From the NCBI GenBank assembly GCA_964634645.1, contig CAZWKI010000010.1, positions 1-26,354 of the forward strand: DNA of 26,354 nucleotides. Direction: 5' to 3'. The first letter of the stretch is position 1; every line of letters starts with the position of its first letter. Of this stretch, positions 6,572 to 13,415 are shown one piece after another. The notes below the pieces were generated by a model. The model saw only the letters and a program-made list of their open reading frames with translations. It was not told the origin of the DNA and did not search any database. The translations under genes were made by a program, and so were the position numbers. This DNA comes from CAZWKI01 sp964634645. GTDB lineage: Bacteria > Patescibacteriota > Patescibacteriia > UBA1558 > S5-K13.

Positions 6572-7438
6572 ATGGAAAAGAATCATGAAAAGAAGATCGT
6601 TCGGGGTCTTGAAATAGGTGCAGAGTATGAGCTTCGTACATATTCATCCTACGGCGAGATCAAACTGGAGCAGTGCATTGACGCTGAAACTCAGCGGGTC
6701 ATTTTTTTCAACGTTCACAGGAAGAATTTGCCCGATCAAGGCAAACTTCAAAGTGGACAATCCCGATCACTCTGGCGCGTCAGAGTCGATTCACTGTTCG
6801 ATAATGACAAAACCATCTGCGCTTTTATCTCTCTGCCCGACCCGGAAAGAATTTCACATGAAGAATTTCGTGTTGGGAACTATGAGACCGGCATGGAAAC
6901 AACTGTCATGATAGGCACCAACCAAGAAGATCAGCGCAATTTCATTTTGCCCGATAAGCGACAAGAAGAGTTCAAGGTGGTTTTTCATCTCGATGAACAG
7001 GATGAAAATCAGATGAAGAAGTTGAAATCCTCAAAGTTTGGAGACAAGTGGTTGGCAAAAGTAGTTTTTCTTACCCCTGCAAGAGATGAGGGCAAGGACA
7101 AGAAGATCGTTCACGCACATGTCGCCTTGATTGGGGAGGAACCAGTGTCAAAGGTACTGTTTGATGAATTTAGGAGTGGCTACTGGTATTCGGTTTCTGT
7201 AACTATTACCAATCAGGGGGTGAAGCAGCTTTGTAAGATTTTCCGTGCGGGAAAGCAGGTCCAGTTTTGCTTGGATCAGGAAGCGCCGGAGTATAAGTCA
7301 AGCAAAGAATTCCTGCAGACTCTCAAGGTCGGCTGGAACACTCAGTTCACGATCACAAGAGCGGTGGTTCGTGAGAGAGATGTCGTAATATACGGTTATC
7401 TCAATCAAGCCGCAAAGAGGCAACAACTCGCCTCCTAA
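6572..7438 (+). CDS. ORFan, 288 residues, three tandem beta-rich repeats
   Basis: I do not recognise this protein. It is soluble, with no signal peptide or membrane segment. Three stretches of similar layout can be seen, about residues 12-89, 99-187 and 200-278. Each opens with a G-x2-Y-type strand and each has a Trp (W68, W160, W255) starting a strand that is followed, after a loop, by a last hydrophobic strand (TICAFISL, IVHAHVALIG, DVVIYGYLN). The pattern suggests three copies of a small beta-barrel domain, possibly OB-like; that is inference. Codon use and GC content (GGC, CTC, CAG, GCC codons) are clearly unlike the AT-rich neighbours, and the gene has its own promoter, strong ribosome-binding site and terminator. 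This points to acquisition or very high expression. It splits the usual secY-adk pair. Confidence 0.8.
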   Translation: MEKNHEKKIVRGLEIGAEYELRTYSSYGEIKLEQCIDAETQRVIFFNVHRKNLPDQGKLQSGQSRSLWRVRVDSLFDNDKTICAFISLPDPERISHEEFRVGNYETGMETTVMIGTNQEDQRNFILPDKRQEEFKVVFHLDEQDENQMKKLKSSKFGDKWLAKVVFLTPARDEGKDKKIVHAHVALIGEEPVSKVLFDEFRSGYWYSVSVTITNQGVKQLCKIFRAGKQVQFCLDQEAPEYKSSKEFLQTLKVGWNTQFTITRAVVRERDVVIYGYLNQAAKRQQLAS

Positions 7439-7459
7439 TCCAAAGGCGGCACAATATAG

Positions 7460-7505
7460 GGGAAGGTTAGGTCTGTAATAGATCGACACCTTCCCTTTTT
7501 TATTT
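7460..7505 (+). terminator. Strong intrinsic terminator of the ORFan unit
   Basis: GGGAAGGT (7460-7467) pairs perfectly with ACCTTCCC (7488-7495); an inner GGTC/GATC pairing extends the structure. TTTTTTATTT follows. It isolates the unit from adk. Confidence 0.9.
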
Positions 7506-7583
7506 CCCAAAATTTACCCGACGGGTCTAGTGAAAAAAATAAGCTAATATGATATAGTTATAAATAATAATTAAAGCAAAAAT

Positions 7584-8213
7584 ATGAACATAGTACTAAT
7601 AGGAATACCTGGGTCTGGAAAAGGTACTCAGGCACAAAAATTATCTGAAAAATTAAATATTCCCCTTATTTCAACAGGTGATCTTTTTAGGTATAACATA
7701 GAAAAAGGAACTGAAATAGGTAAAAAAGTGAAAGAAATTATAGATAAAGGCAATCTTGTGGGAGACGATATTACTTTTGAATTATTGAAACAGGGTCTAA
7801 AAAATTTCGACATTTCAAAAGGAGTTATTTTTGATGGTTATCCTAGAAATTTAGAGCAAGCAAAACTTTTGGAGACTCATATGAAAATTGATAAAGTTTT
7901 AAATATTAATTTAACAGATGAAGAAGTCGTCGTAAGAATAGGTGGAAGAAGATCATGTATTTGTGGGGCTACTTATCACAAGAAATTTAATCCTCCAAAA
8001 ACCGCAGGAAAATGTGATAAGTGTGGAAAAGATCTTTTTATAAGAGAAGATTCAAAAGAAGATGCAATAAAAACAAGAATAGCAATTTATAAGAGCAGCA
8101 TAGATCCACTTTTGGATTTTTATAGAAAAAAAGATATTGTGCTTGATATAAATGGAGATTTACCAATTGAAGAAGTAAAAAAAGAAATTTTTGAAAAATT
8201 AAATATTTCATAA
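7584..8213 (+). CDS. adk: Adenylate kinase
   Basis: 209 residues. The enzyme interconverts ATP + AMP and 2 ADP in the cytoplasm. The P-loop GIPGSGKGTQ is at the N terminus, STGDLFR and FDGYPRN mark the AMP-binding region, and the long-form LID domain carries Cys residues in CICGATYH and CDKCG. The first pair is spaced CxC instead of the usual CxxC. Conserved Arg residues (RIGGRRS, KTRIAIY) are present. The gene follows the ORFan unit and overlaps nothing; map starts one base after its stop, so the two are cotranscribed. Confidence 0.96.
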   Translation: MNIVLIGIPGSGKGTQAQKLSEKLNIPLISTGDLFRYNIEKGTEIGKKVKEIIDKGNLVGDDITFELLKQGLKNFDISKGVIFDGYPRNLEQAKLLETHMKIDKVLNINLTDEEVVVRIGGRRSCICGATYHKKFNPPKTAGKCDKCGKDLFIREDSKEDAIKTRIAIYKSSIDPLLDFYRKKDIVLDINGDLPIEEVKKEIFEKLNIS

Positions 8214-8214
8214 T

Positions 8215-8982
8215 ATGATAACAATAAAAACTCCTGATGAAATAAAAATTTTGGAAACTGGTGGTAAAATACTAGCAAATGTTTTGAGTTCTGTTGTTGA
8301 TTCTGCAAAAATAGGAATCACAACAAAAGAATTAGACAAATTAGCAGAAAAATTAATTTTGGAAGCAGGAGGAATTCCAGCCTTCAAGGGTTATGGAGAA
8401 GACAATCCATATCCAGCAACACTTTGTACATCGGTAAATGATGAGATTGTTCATTGTATTCCGGGAAGTAGAGTTTTAAAAGATGGAGATGTTTTGGGAA
8501 TTGATATTGGCATGAAATGGCCCAGTGATGAAACGGGTCTTTTTACGGATCACGCCTTCACTGTTCCTATTGGAAATGTCCGCGAAGAAGTTTTGAAATT
8601 ACTTGAAGTGACGCGTGGAGCATTAAACAAAGCAATTTCAATAATAAAACCAAATATTTATTTAAATGAAATAGGAAGCACAATAGAGGATTATGTAAAC
8701 TCACATGGAAAATATGGAATTGTAAGAGAGCTTGTTGGTCATGGAGTTGGTTATGGTGTTCATGAAGATCCAAAAATTCCACACTACAAAGTAGGAAAAA
8801 GAGGAGAATTACTGAAGCCAGGAATGGTTTTGGCAATTGAACCAATGATAAATTTAGGAAGTCATGATATAAAATTTCGAAAAAATGGTTGGGACATAAT
8901 AACTAAAGATGGATCTGTTTCAGCACATTTTGAACACACTATTGTAGTGACAGAGAATGGATGTAAAGTATTGACTCAATAA
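8215..8982 (+). CDS. map: Methionine aminopeptidase, type I
   Basis: 255 residues. The enzyme removes the initiator Met from nascent proteins and needs two metal ions. The pita-bread fold landmarks are all present: CTSVNDEIVHCIPG (His), GDVLGIDIG (first Asp), LFTDHAFTVPIG (second Asp), GHGVGYGVHEDPKIPHY (metal-ligand His), LAIEPMINLG (Glu) and SAHFEHTIVVTENG (Glu). The region around the first two Asp ligands has a longer insertion (KWPSDETGLF) than usual. The adk-map order is the standard continuation of the spc operon; infA and rpmJ do not follow here. Confidence 0.96.
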   Translation: MITIKTPDEIKILETGGKILANVLSSVVDSAKIGITTKELDKLAEKLILEAGGIPAFKGYGEDNPYPATLCTSVNDEIVHCIPGSRVLKDGDVLGIDIGMKWPSDETGLFTDHAFTVPIGNVREEVLKLLEVTRGALNKAISIIKPNIYLNEIGSTIEDYVNSHGKYGIVRELVGHGVGYGVHEDPKIPHYKVGKRGELLKPGMVLAIEPMINLGSHDIKFRKNGWDIITKDGSVSAHFEHTIVVTENGCKVLTQ

Positions 8983-8992
8983 TAATCACAAC

Positions 8993-9057
8993 GTCATTCT
9001 GAATTTATTTCAGAAGCTCAAATTTACAAGGAGATTCTGAGACAAGCTCAGAATGAC
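8993..9057 (+). repeat. Nested palindromic interspersed element
   Basis: GTCATTCTGA (8993-9002) and TCAGAATGAC (9048-9057) are perfect 10-bp terminal inverted repeats. Inside, TCAGAA (9010-9015) plus CTC pairs with GAG plus TTCTGA (9035-9040). The element fills the map-ruvX gap. Palindromes of this GTCATTCTGA type are scattered in many bacterial genomes. Confidence 0.8.
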
Positions 9058-9068
9058 AATAGAAAAAT

Positions 9069-9470
9069 ATGAAAAAATTTCTTGGAATAGATTATGGTGA
9101 CGCAAAAATAGGACTTGCTTTAGGAAATAGTGAGGATAGGTTTGTTTTGCCGTATAAAATTTTGGGTCAAGAAGATTTTTGGAAAGAAATAGAAAGTATT
9201 ATAAAAAATGAAAATATTGATGAAATAGTCATAGGTCTTCCAACAAATTTAAATAATGAAGAAACACAGCAGACAGAAATTGTCAAAGATTTTTTAAATA
9301 AACTAGAAATAAAAATAAGTTTACCAATACATTTTGAAGATGAGAGAATGACATCGCTAATGGGTTCAAAAATGATACGAAGTCATGGAGAAAAAAGTAA
9401 AAAAAGCGATGATAGTGCTGCAGCGACTTTAATTTTAGATTCGTTTATAAAAAGAAATTATGGAATATAG
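9069..9470 (+). CDS. ruvX: YqgF/RuvX-type RNase H-fold nuclease
   Basis: 133 residues, the usual family length. YqgF proteins have the RuvC/RNase H fold; in E. coli the protein acts in pre-16S rRNA 5'-end processing and it has been proposed as a Holliday-junction resolvase. Seen are FLGIDYGDAKIGLALG with the catalytic Asp, DEIVIGLPTNLN, HFEDERMTS with Glu, and the C-terminal DDSAAATLILDSF with the last Asp. The 3' end overlaps the next gene by 11 bases. Confidence 0.93.
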   Translation: MKKFLGIDYGDAKIGLALGNSEDRFVLPYKILGQEDFWKEIESIIKNENIDEIVIGLPTNLNNEETQQTEIVKDFLNKLEIKISLPIHFEDERMTSLMGSKMIRSHGEKSKKSDDSAAATLILDSFIKRNYGI

Positions 9471-10545
9471 TGTTTTTTATTATTTAATATTTTTTTTAAT
9501 TTCTCTTGTGTTGAGTTATTTTTTGACTCGAGTGATGATAAAACTTTCTTTTAAATTTAAGATTTTGGATAATCCAGGAAGTGATAGAAAAATTCATGAA
9601 AATCCTATTCCGCTTCTTGGTGGATGGGGAATTTTTCTTAGTTTTTCGTTTATAATTTTATTTTTGTTTTTTTTCTTCCCACAAATCATTTTGGGAAAAG
9701 AAATAAGTGTTTTACAGATTTTTGGAATATTATTTTCAGGGCTTATACTTATGATTTTTGGGACAATGGATGACAAATATAATTTATCTGCAAGAGCACA
9801 ATTTTTTTGGGTAACTATTTCATGTCTTGTGGTTCTGATAACAGGTACAGCAATAAAAGTAATTACAAGACCAGGTGGAGGAGTAATAGATTTGACGCTT
9901 GGAATTGAAGCAAGTTTCATTGGGATAAATTTTTATCTTATAGTTTCTATTATTACATTTATTTGGCTTATTTTTATTACAAACACGACAAAGCTTCTTG
10001 ATGGACTAGATGGGCTTGCCGGTGGAATTACTTCTATAGGAATGATAATTCTTTTTATTGTTTCTCTTTTTTGGAATAAAGCAAATAGCGCAACATCCAT
10101 TTTGATTATTATTTTTTTGGGTTCTATTATAGGATTTTTGTTTTTGAATTTTCACCCTGCAAAAATTTTTCTTGGAAATGGAGGAAGTAATTTGCTTGGA
10201 CTTTACTTGGGGGTTTTTGCAATAATTAGCGGAGCGAAAATAGCAACAGCTTTTCTTGTAATGGGAGCTCCACTTCTCGATATGATTTGGGTCATAATTC
10301 AGAGAATAAGAAGAAGGGAAAATCCATTTCGCCATGCCGACAAAAAGCATTTACATTTCAGACTTCTTGATCTGGGATTTTCAAGAGTCAAAGCTGTTTT
10401 GATATTATATTTTATTGCTTTTTCTTTTGGAGTAGTTTCGCTTTTTCAGGCCACCTTTGGTAAAATAATAATAGCGACAATTCTAGTTTTATTTATGATT
10501 ATCTTATTTGTTTATATAGATAAGAAACAAAAAAATGCAGTATAA
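9460..10545 (+). CDS. WecA/MraY-family glycosylphosphotransferase (GT4)
   Basis: 361 residues with about ten membrane segments. The family transfers a sugar-1-phosphate from a UDP-sugar to a polyprenyl phosphate, starting cell-wall polymer or surface glycan synthesis. Diagnostic sequences are RKIHENPIPLLGGWGIF, FGTMDDKYNLSARAQF, KLLDGLDGLAGG and the C-terminal HADKKHLHFRLLDLGFSR, the HxxH motif of the WecA/TagO/RgpG branch. Two expected residues differ: the segment before DGLDGL reads NTTK instead of NxxN, and the GDxGS motif reads GNGGS, so a conserved Asp is Asn. The gene overlaps ruvX by 11 bases and the following gene by 11, which suggests coupled translation. The sugar is not inferable. 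Confidence 0.85.
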   Translation: MEYSVFYYLIFFLISLVLSYFLTRVMIKLSFKFKILDNPGSDRKIHENPIPLLGGWGIFLSFSFIILFLFFFFPQIILGKEISVLQIFGILFSGLILMIFGTMDDKYNLSARAQFFWVTISCLVVLITGTAIKVITRPGGGVIDLTLGIEASFIGINFYLIVSIITFIWLIFITNTTKLLDGLDGLAGGITSIGMIILFIVSLFWNKANSATSILIIIFLGSIIGFLFLNFHPAKIFLGNGGSNLLGLYLGVFAIISGAKIATAFLVMGAPLLDMIWVIIQRIRRRENPFRHADKKHLHFRLLDLGFSRVKAVLILYFIAFSFGVVSLFQATFGKIIIATILVLFMIILFVYIDKKQKNAV

Positions 10546-11011
10546 AATCAATAAAATTTTTTTATCATTTGTAATATTTTTTTGCTTAATTATTATTTCT
10601 GGTTGTGATAAAAATATTACCAATGAAAAATTGTTTAAGCTACAAAAACAAGGTATACAAAAAATTATTATTAATAATAATGAAATTCAGGTAGAAATAG
10701 TAGCAGATGTAAAATCAAGACATCATGGACTCTCTGAAAGAGAATCTCTTTGTGAAAACTGTGGAATGTTTTTTGTTTTTGACAATAAGGGGTTATATGA
10801 TTTTTGGATGAAAGACATGCGTTTTCCTCTTGATATTATTTATATAGATGGTAATAGAATTGTAGAAATATTTAAAAATGTACAAATTTTAGAAAATGAA
10901 AAAATTACTACAATTAGTCCAAAAAAAGAAGCAGACAGAGTACTTGAAATAAATGCTGGATTTTCTGACAAATTGGGTATAAAAGAAGGTCAGATACTGA
11001 AATTTGATTAA
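10535..11011 (+). CDS. DUF192 lipoprotein
   Basis: 158 residues. A hydrophobic signal segment (residues about 9-22) ends in IISGC, a lipobox, so the mature protein should be a lipoprotein on the outer face of the membrane. The rest matches the DUF192 family (PF02643): ARHGLSER-like HHGLSERESLCENCGMFFVF, FWMKDMRFPLDIIYID and VLEINAGFSDKLGIKEGQ. Family members are small beta-barrel proteins of no established function. CENC replaces the usual L-x-x-x-G-M preamble. It overlaps the upstream glycosylphosphotransferase gene by 11 bases. Confidence 0.85.
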   Translation: MQYKINKIFLSFVIFFCLIIISGCDKNITNEKLFKLQKQGIQKIIINNNEIQVEIVADVKSRHHGLSERESLCENCGMFFVFDNKGLYDFWMKDMRFPLDIIYIDGNRIVEIFKNVQILENEKITTISPKKEADRVLEINAGFSDKLGIKEGQILKFD

Positions 11012-11055
11012 TTTTTATAAACCTATAAAAGCTTTATTATTGCTTATTTATATTA

Positions 11056-11084
11056 TTGACTTTTTTAATCTATTGTAGTAAAAT
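11056..11084 (+). promoter_or_regulatory. Sigma-70 promoter of rplU
   Basis: TTGACT at 11056-11061, a 17-base spacer, and TAAAAT at 11079-11084. Transcription would begin near 11091, placing the inverted-repeat arm at the very 5' end of the mRNA. Confidence 0.75.
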
Positions 11085-11097
11085 GTTATTACTATAT

Positions 11098-11200
11098 TTA
11101 ACCCGTTAGATATTTTATTTATCTTAATGGGGAGCTAAAACAATATTTAAATGAATTAAATAATATAATAATATGGAAAAAAAGATATCTAACGGGTTAA
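11098..11200 (+). promoter_or_regulatory. rplU leader whose 5' end pairs with the coding start
   Basis: The 16 bases at 11098-11113 (TTAACCCGTTAGATAT) are the exact reverse complement of 11185-11200 (ATATCTAACGGGTTAA), which lie at codons 5-10 of rplU. Folding would enclose the start codon at 11173 in a loop of about 70 bases closed by a 16-bp stem. The enclosed leader also contains ATG-GGG-AGC-TAA (11127-11138), a three-codon frame. The design suggests a regulatory leader, perhaps autogenous. Confidence 0.65.
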
Positions 11201-11505
11201 TAGCAATAATAAGAACAGGCGCAAAACAATACAAGGTAAAAGAAGGAAGCAAGGTAAAAGTTGAAAAACTTCCAGGCGAAGTTGGTTCAAAAATTATTCT
11301 TGACGATGTTTTGCTTATTTGTGATGATAATGGAGAAAAATGCGAAATAGGTTCTCCAAAACTTGATAAAAAAATAGAAGCAAAGATTTTACAGCAAGCA
11401 AAAGCAAAAAAAGTAAGAGTTGTAAAATATAAGAACAAAACAAGATATCACAAGGCCTATGGTCACAGACAGCAATTTACAGAATTAGAAATTACAAAAA
11501 TATAA
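11173..11505 (+). CDS. rplU: 50S ribosomal protein L21 (bL21)
   Basis: 110 residues. L21 is a large-subunit protein contacting 23S rRNA domain II and L20. The family core is clear: IAIIRTGAKQYKVKEGSKVKVEKLPGEVG, KIEAKILQQAKAKKVRVVKYKNKTRYHKAYGHRQ. The N terminus has an extra eight or so residues (MEKKISNG) before the usual start, and those extra codons contain one arm of the leader inverted repeat. The common partner rpmA (L27) does not follow; the gene is a single-gene unit with its own promoter and terminator. Confidence 0.95.
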   Translation: MEKKISNGLIAIIRTGAKQYKVKEGSKVKVEKLPGEVGSKIILDDVLLICDDNGEKCEIGSPKLDKKIEAKILQQAKAKKVRVVKYKNKTRYHKAYGHRQQFTELEITKI

Positions 11506-11529
11506 AAAATCCCCGAGAGGGGATTTTTT
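11504..11529 (+). terminator. Intrinsic terminator after rplU
   Basis: AAAAAATCCCC (11504-11514), loop GAGA, GGGGATTTTTT (11519-11529). The stem overlaps the stop codon and is symmetric, so it may work in both directions, also for the leftward genes to its right. Confidence 0.92.
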
Positions 11530-11557
11530 AATGATGAATTTTGATTTTTTAATGATG

Positions 11558-11577
11558 CCTGCCTGCCGGTAGGCAGG
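11558..11577 (+). repeat. GC-rich palindrome in an AT-rich spacer
   Basis: CCTGCCT (11558-11564) and AGGCAGG (11571-11577) are a perfect inverted repeat around GCCGGT. It is embedded in GAATTTTGA-type quasi-repeats at 11530-11600. Its high GC content stands out and suggests a dispersed palindromic element. Confidence 0.7.
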
Positions 11578-11638
11578 AATAAATTTTGAATTTTGAGTGA
11601 TTTGAGTTTTCAGTAAATTTTTATAAGCTCGCAGTTAT

Positions 11639-11929
11639 TTAATCTCTTNNNNNNNNNNCCCCAGATTGAAAAGCATTAATATCTTGTTCATACTGTTCTC
11701 TAGTTGCCCTTACCGTTGCATATCTTTTTTGATTTAGAGACCGGTTATCAATAAATGCTTTTAGGGCCCTGACAGTACTTACGTCTTTAAAGTCTGTTGT
11801 AATTGATAATTCTGGTATGTTTCTTACAGATCTTAGAAATGTTATGAAAAAATCTGTTCTATCCATTGTTTCAAATTCATGGCTTATGTCTTTTGGTTGA
11901 TTTTCTAAAATGTTTTCTGGTTTTTCCAT
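11639..11929 (-). CDS. Small hypothetical protein, 3' end in assembly gap
   Basis: I do not recognise this gene. It reads leftward from ATG at 11929 for about 90 reliable residues (MEKPENILENQ at the N terminus, then a charged, mostly helical sequence with FFITFLRSVRNIPELSI) and runs into the 10-N gap at 11649-11658. The residues after the gap and the stop near 11639 are unreliable because the true gap length is unknown. It lies just downstream of recR, 24 bases after the recR stop, and is probably cotranscribed with it. No membrane segment or signal peptide is seen. Confidence 0.5.
   Translation of the reverse strand: MEKPENILENQPKDISHEFETMDRTDFFITFLRSVRNIPELSITTDFKDVSTVRALKAFIDNRSLNQKRYATVRATREQYEQDINAFQSGXXXXRD
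11649..11658. other. Assembly gap (10 N)
   Basis: Ten N of arbitrary length inside the 3' end of the small hypothetical gene. Confidence 0.99.
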
Positions 11930-11953
11930 TTTATTTTTCGAGCTGAGCTTGAT

Positions 11954-12596
11954 TTATTTTATTTCTTTTCTATTTTCTAGTGCAGAAGAAAGTGTTATTT
12001 CGTCAGTATATTCAATGTCAGACCCCATTGGAATACCACGGGCAAGACGAGTTATTTTTATATTATAAGAAGATAAAATATTTTTTAAATAAGTTGTTGT
12101 TGCTTCTCCTTGAATATTTGCATTAAATGCAATAACAAGCTCTTCAACGCTATTATTTTTTATTCTATTTATAAGTTCTTTTATAAAAAGCTTGTCAGCG
12201 TCAGCTCCGTGGTTCTTTGTAGCGTTTGCCNNNNNNNNNNTTGTCAGGAGTAATTCCCATTATTGGATCAATAAGTCCACCAAGAATATGATAAGAACCA
12301 TTGAACTTTTTTGTATTTTCAATTGTCTCAAGATCAGTAGATGTTGAAACAACACAAACTATTTTTTTTGATCTTTTTTCATCAGAGCATATTGAACAAG
12401 GATTTGCGTCTGAAAAATTGTTACAGGTAGAACATACTTTTATATCTTTTATGGACGATAGAGCGTTTATAAATTCTTCTATTTTGTTTTTTGGTCTTGA
12501 AATTAAAGAAATTGCCAGACGTTCTGCTGTTTTTGGCCCAATACCAGGAAGAGTTAGAAATTGATCAATTAAATTTTTTAAGCTTTTTGGAAACAT
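11954..12596 (-). CDS. recR: Recombination protein RecR, interrupted by an assembly gap
   Basis: RecR works with RecO/RecF in loading RecA at gaps. The N-terminal part (12596-12241) has the helix-hairpin-helix TLPGIGPKTAERLA, the four-Cys zinc motif CSTCNNFSDANPCSIC, and the Toprim start VCVVSTSTDLETIE followed by YHILGGLIDPIMGI. After the N run the frame changes by one, and 12229-11954 encodes the rest of the Toprim and C-terminal region, ending in RLARGIPMGSDIEYTDE and a TAA stop at 11954-11956. Both halves are intact, so the break is caused by the placeholder gap and not by mutation. The expected total is a little over 200 residues. The neighbourhood dnaB-ybaB-(four-helix protein)-recR is a DNA maintenance cluster; ybaB-recR is a widespread pair. 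Confidence 0.93.
12231..12240. other. Assembly gap (10 N) within recR
   Basis: Ten N between the two reading-frame-shifted halves of recR; the real missing length must restore the frame. Confidence 0.99.
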
Positions 12597-12647
12597 TTTA
12601 TTAATGATGAATTTAGAATTATGAATTATGAATAAATTTTGAATTGC
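12597..12647. repeat. Patterned spacer with GAATTATGAATT words
   Basis: The recR to four-helix-protein gap is built from ATGAATTTAGAATTATGAATTATGA-type words (each shown here in part); the same lexicon, with AATTCGAAATTCATAATTC, fills 13047-13101 on the other side of the four-helix gene and 11580-11600. Confidence 0.65.
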
Positions 12648-13046
12648 TTAATTTTGAAGGGGTTTTGAATTTTTTAATATTGAATTTTTTTTGAAAGAGG
12701 ATAATATTTTTCCAAATATTAATGTTAATTCCTCAGCTTCTTTTTGTGTCATATTAATATCTATATCTTTTACAAATTTATGGTGTCTTATTATTTTGAG
12801 CCAATATTTTGTTTCGCAAATTTCTTTTTTACAGATATAAATTTTGTTTCGAAAGTCATTTTTGGAACTAGCATTGTTTGCTTCTATATAATTGGCGCCT
12901 ACGCTTGTTCCACACCTTACTAGTTGATTTATTATGGGAAGTGTTATTGTATTTTTTTCTATTGATTTACATAAATCAATTATTGAATTTGAAAACTTCT
13001 CAGTTCTAATTTCCAGATTATAATTTGGTTTTAAATCGCTTTTCAT
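12648..13046 (-). CDS. Four-helix-bundle protein (23S rRNA IVP / S23 family)
   Basis: 132 residues, all helical, matching the family of four-helix-bundle proteins first noted as open frames in 23S rRNA intervening sequences (PF05635/TIGR02436). Landmarks are LEIRTEKFSNSIIDLCKSI, LPIINQLVRCGTSVGANYIEA, the SSKNDFRNKIYICKKEICET helix and KYWLKIIRHHKFV. The function is unknown; crystal structures of relatives form pentamers. Here it is not inside an rRNA gene but stands between ybaB and recR, flanked on both sides by AATTC-type patterned spacers, as if inserted into an older ybaB-recR pair. Confidence 0.85.
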   Translation of the reverse strand: MKSDLKPNYNLEIRTEKFSNSIIDLCKSIEKNTITLPIINQLVRCGTSVGANYIEANNASSKNDFRNKIYICKKEICETKYWLKIIRHHKFVKDIDINMTQKEAEELTLIFGKILSSFKKNSILKNSKPLQN

Positions 13047-13101
13047 TTTGTTTATTTAATTAAATAATTAGATAATTTATTCAAAATTCGAAATTCATAA
13101 T
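13047..13101. repeat. Patterned spacer with AATTC/GAATT words
   Basis: Between the four-helix gene and ybaB: AATTAAATAATTAGATAATT followed by TTCAAAATTCGAAATTCATA and AATTCAAAATTTGAAAT, giving multiple self-complementary registers. Confidence 0.6.
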
Positions 13102-13389
13102 TCAAAATTTGAAATCAGGCATTGAGATTTCACCAGCTTTCATTTTTTCTGCCATTATTTTTTGAAGTTTTTTGACAGCGTCGTTAAATGTTTCGGGAAT
13201 ATATTTTTCTAAATCAGACTTACTCATATTATCTGGAATATTAATCGATAATACATTTTGATTTCCATCCATTTTTATTTTTATTCCATGATTTTCTGTC
13301 TCTACTATTTGTTGAGACAATACACTTTGCATTGATTTTGCTTGTTCACGCAAATCTTTGATTTGATTTAGCTTTGAAAATAAACTCAT
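13102..13389 (-). CDS. ybaB: YbaB/EbfC nucleoid-associated protein
   Basis: 95 residues. YbaB/EbfC proteins are small dimeric DNA-binding proteins that coat the nucleoid and are commonly encoded next to recR. The N-terminal helix (LNQIKDLREQAKSMQ), the beta-sheet GIKIKMDGNQNVLSINI and the C-terminal helix DAVKKLQKIMAEKMKAGE fit the family. Slightly shorter than the E. coli protein (109). Located 26 bases after dnaB in the leftward cluster. Confidence 0.85.
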   Translation of the reverse strand: MSLFSKLNQIKDLREQAKSMQSVLSQQIVETENHGIKIKMDGNQNVLSINIPDNMSKSDLEKYIPETFNDAVKKLQKIMAEKMKAGEISMPDFKF

Positions 13390-13415
13390 TTTGTTTTTAT
13401 TATAAATTATTAATT

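Noticed and set aside
9594..10350. Leftward ORFs at 9594-9920 and 10006-10350
   Set aside because: They lie antisense inside the glycosylphosphotransferase gene, whose sense frame has clear family motifs; the antisense products resemble nothing.
11954..12596. recR as a truncated pseudogene
   Set aside because: Both halves carry intact conserved motifs and the frame change coincides exactly with the 10-N placeholder.
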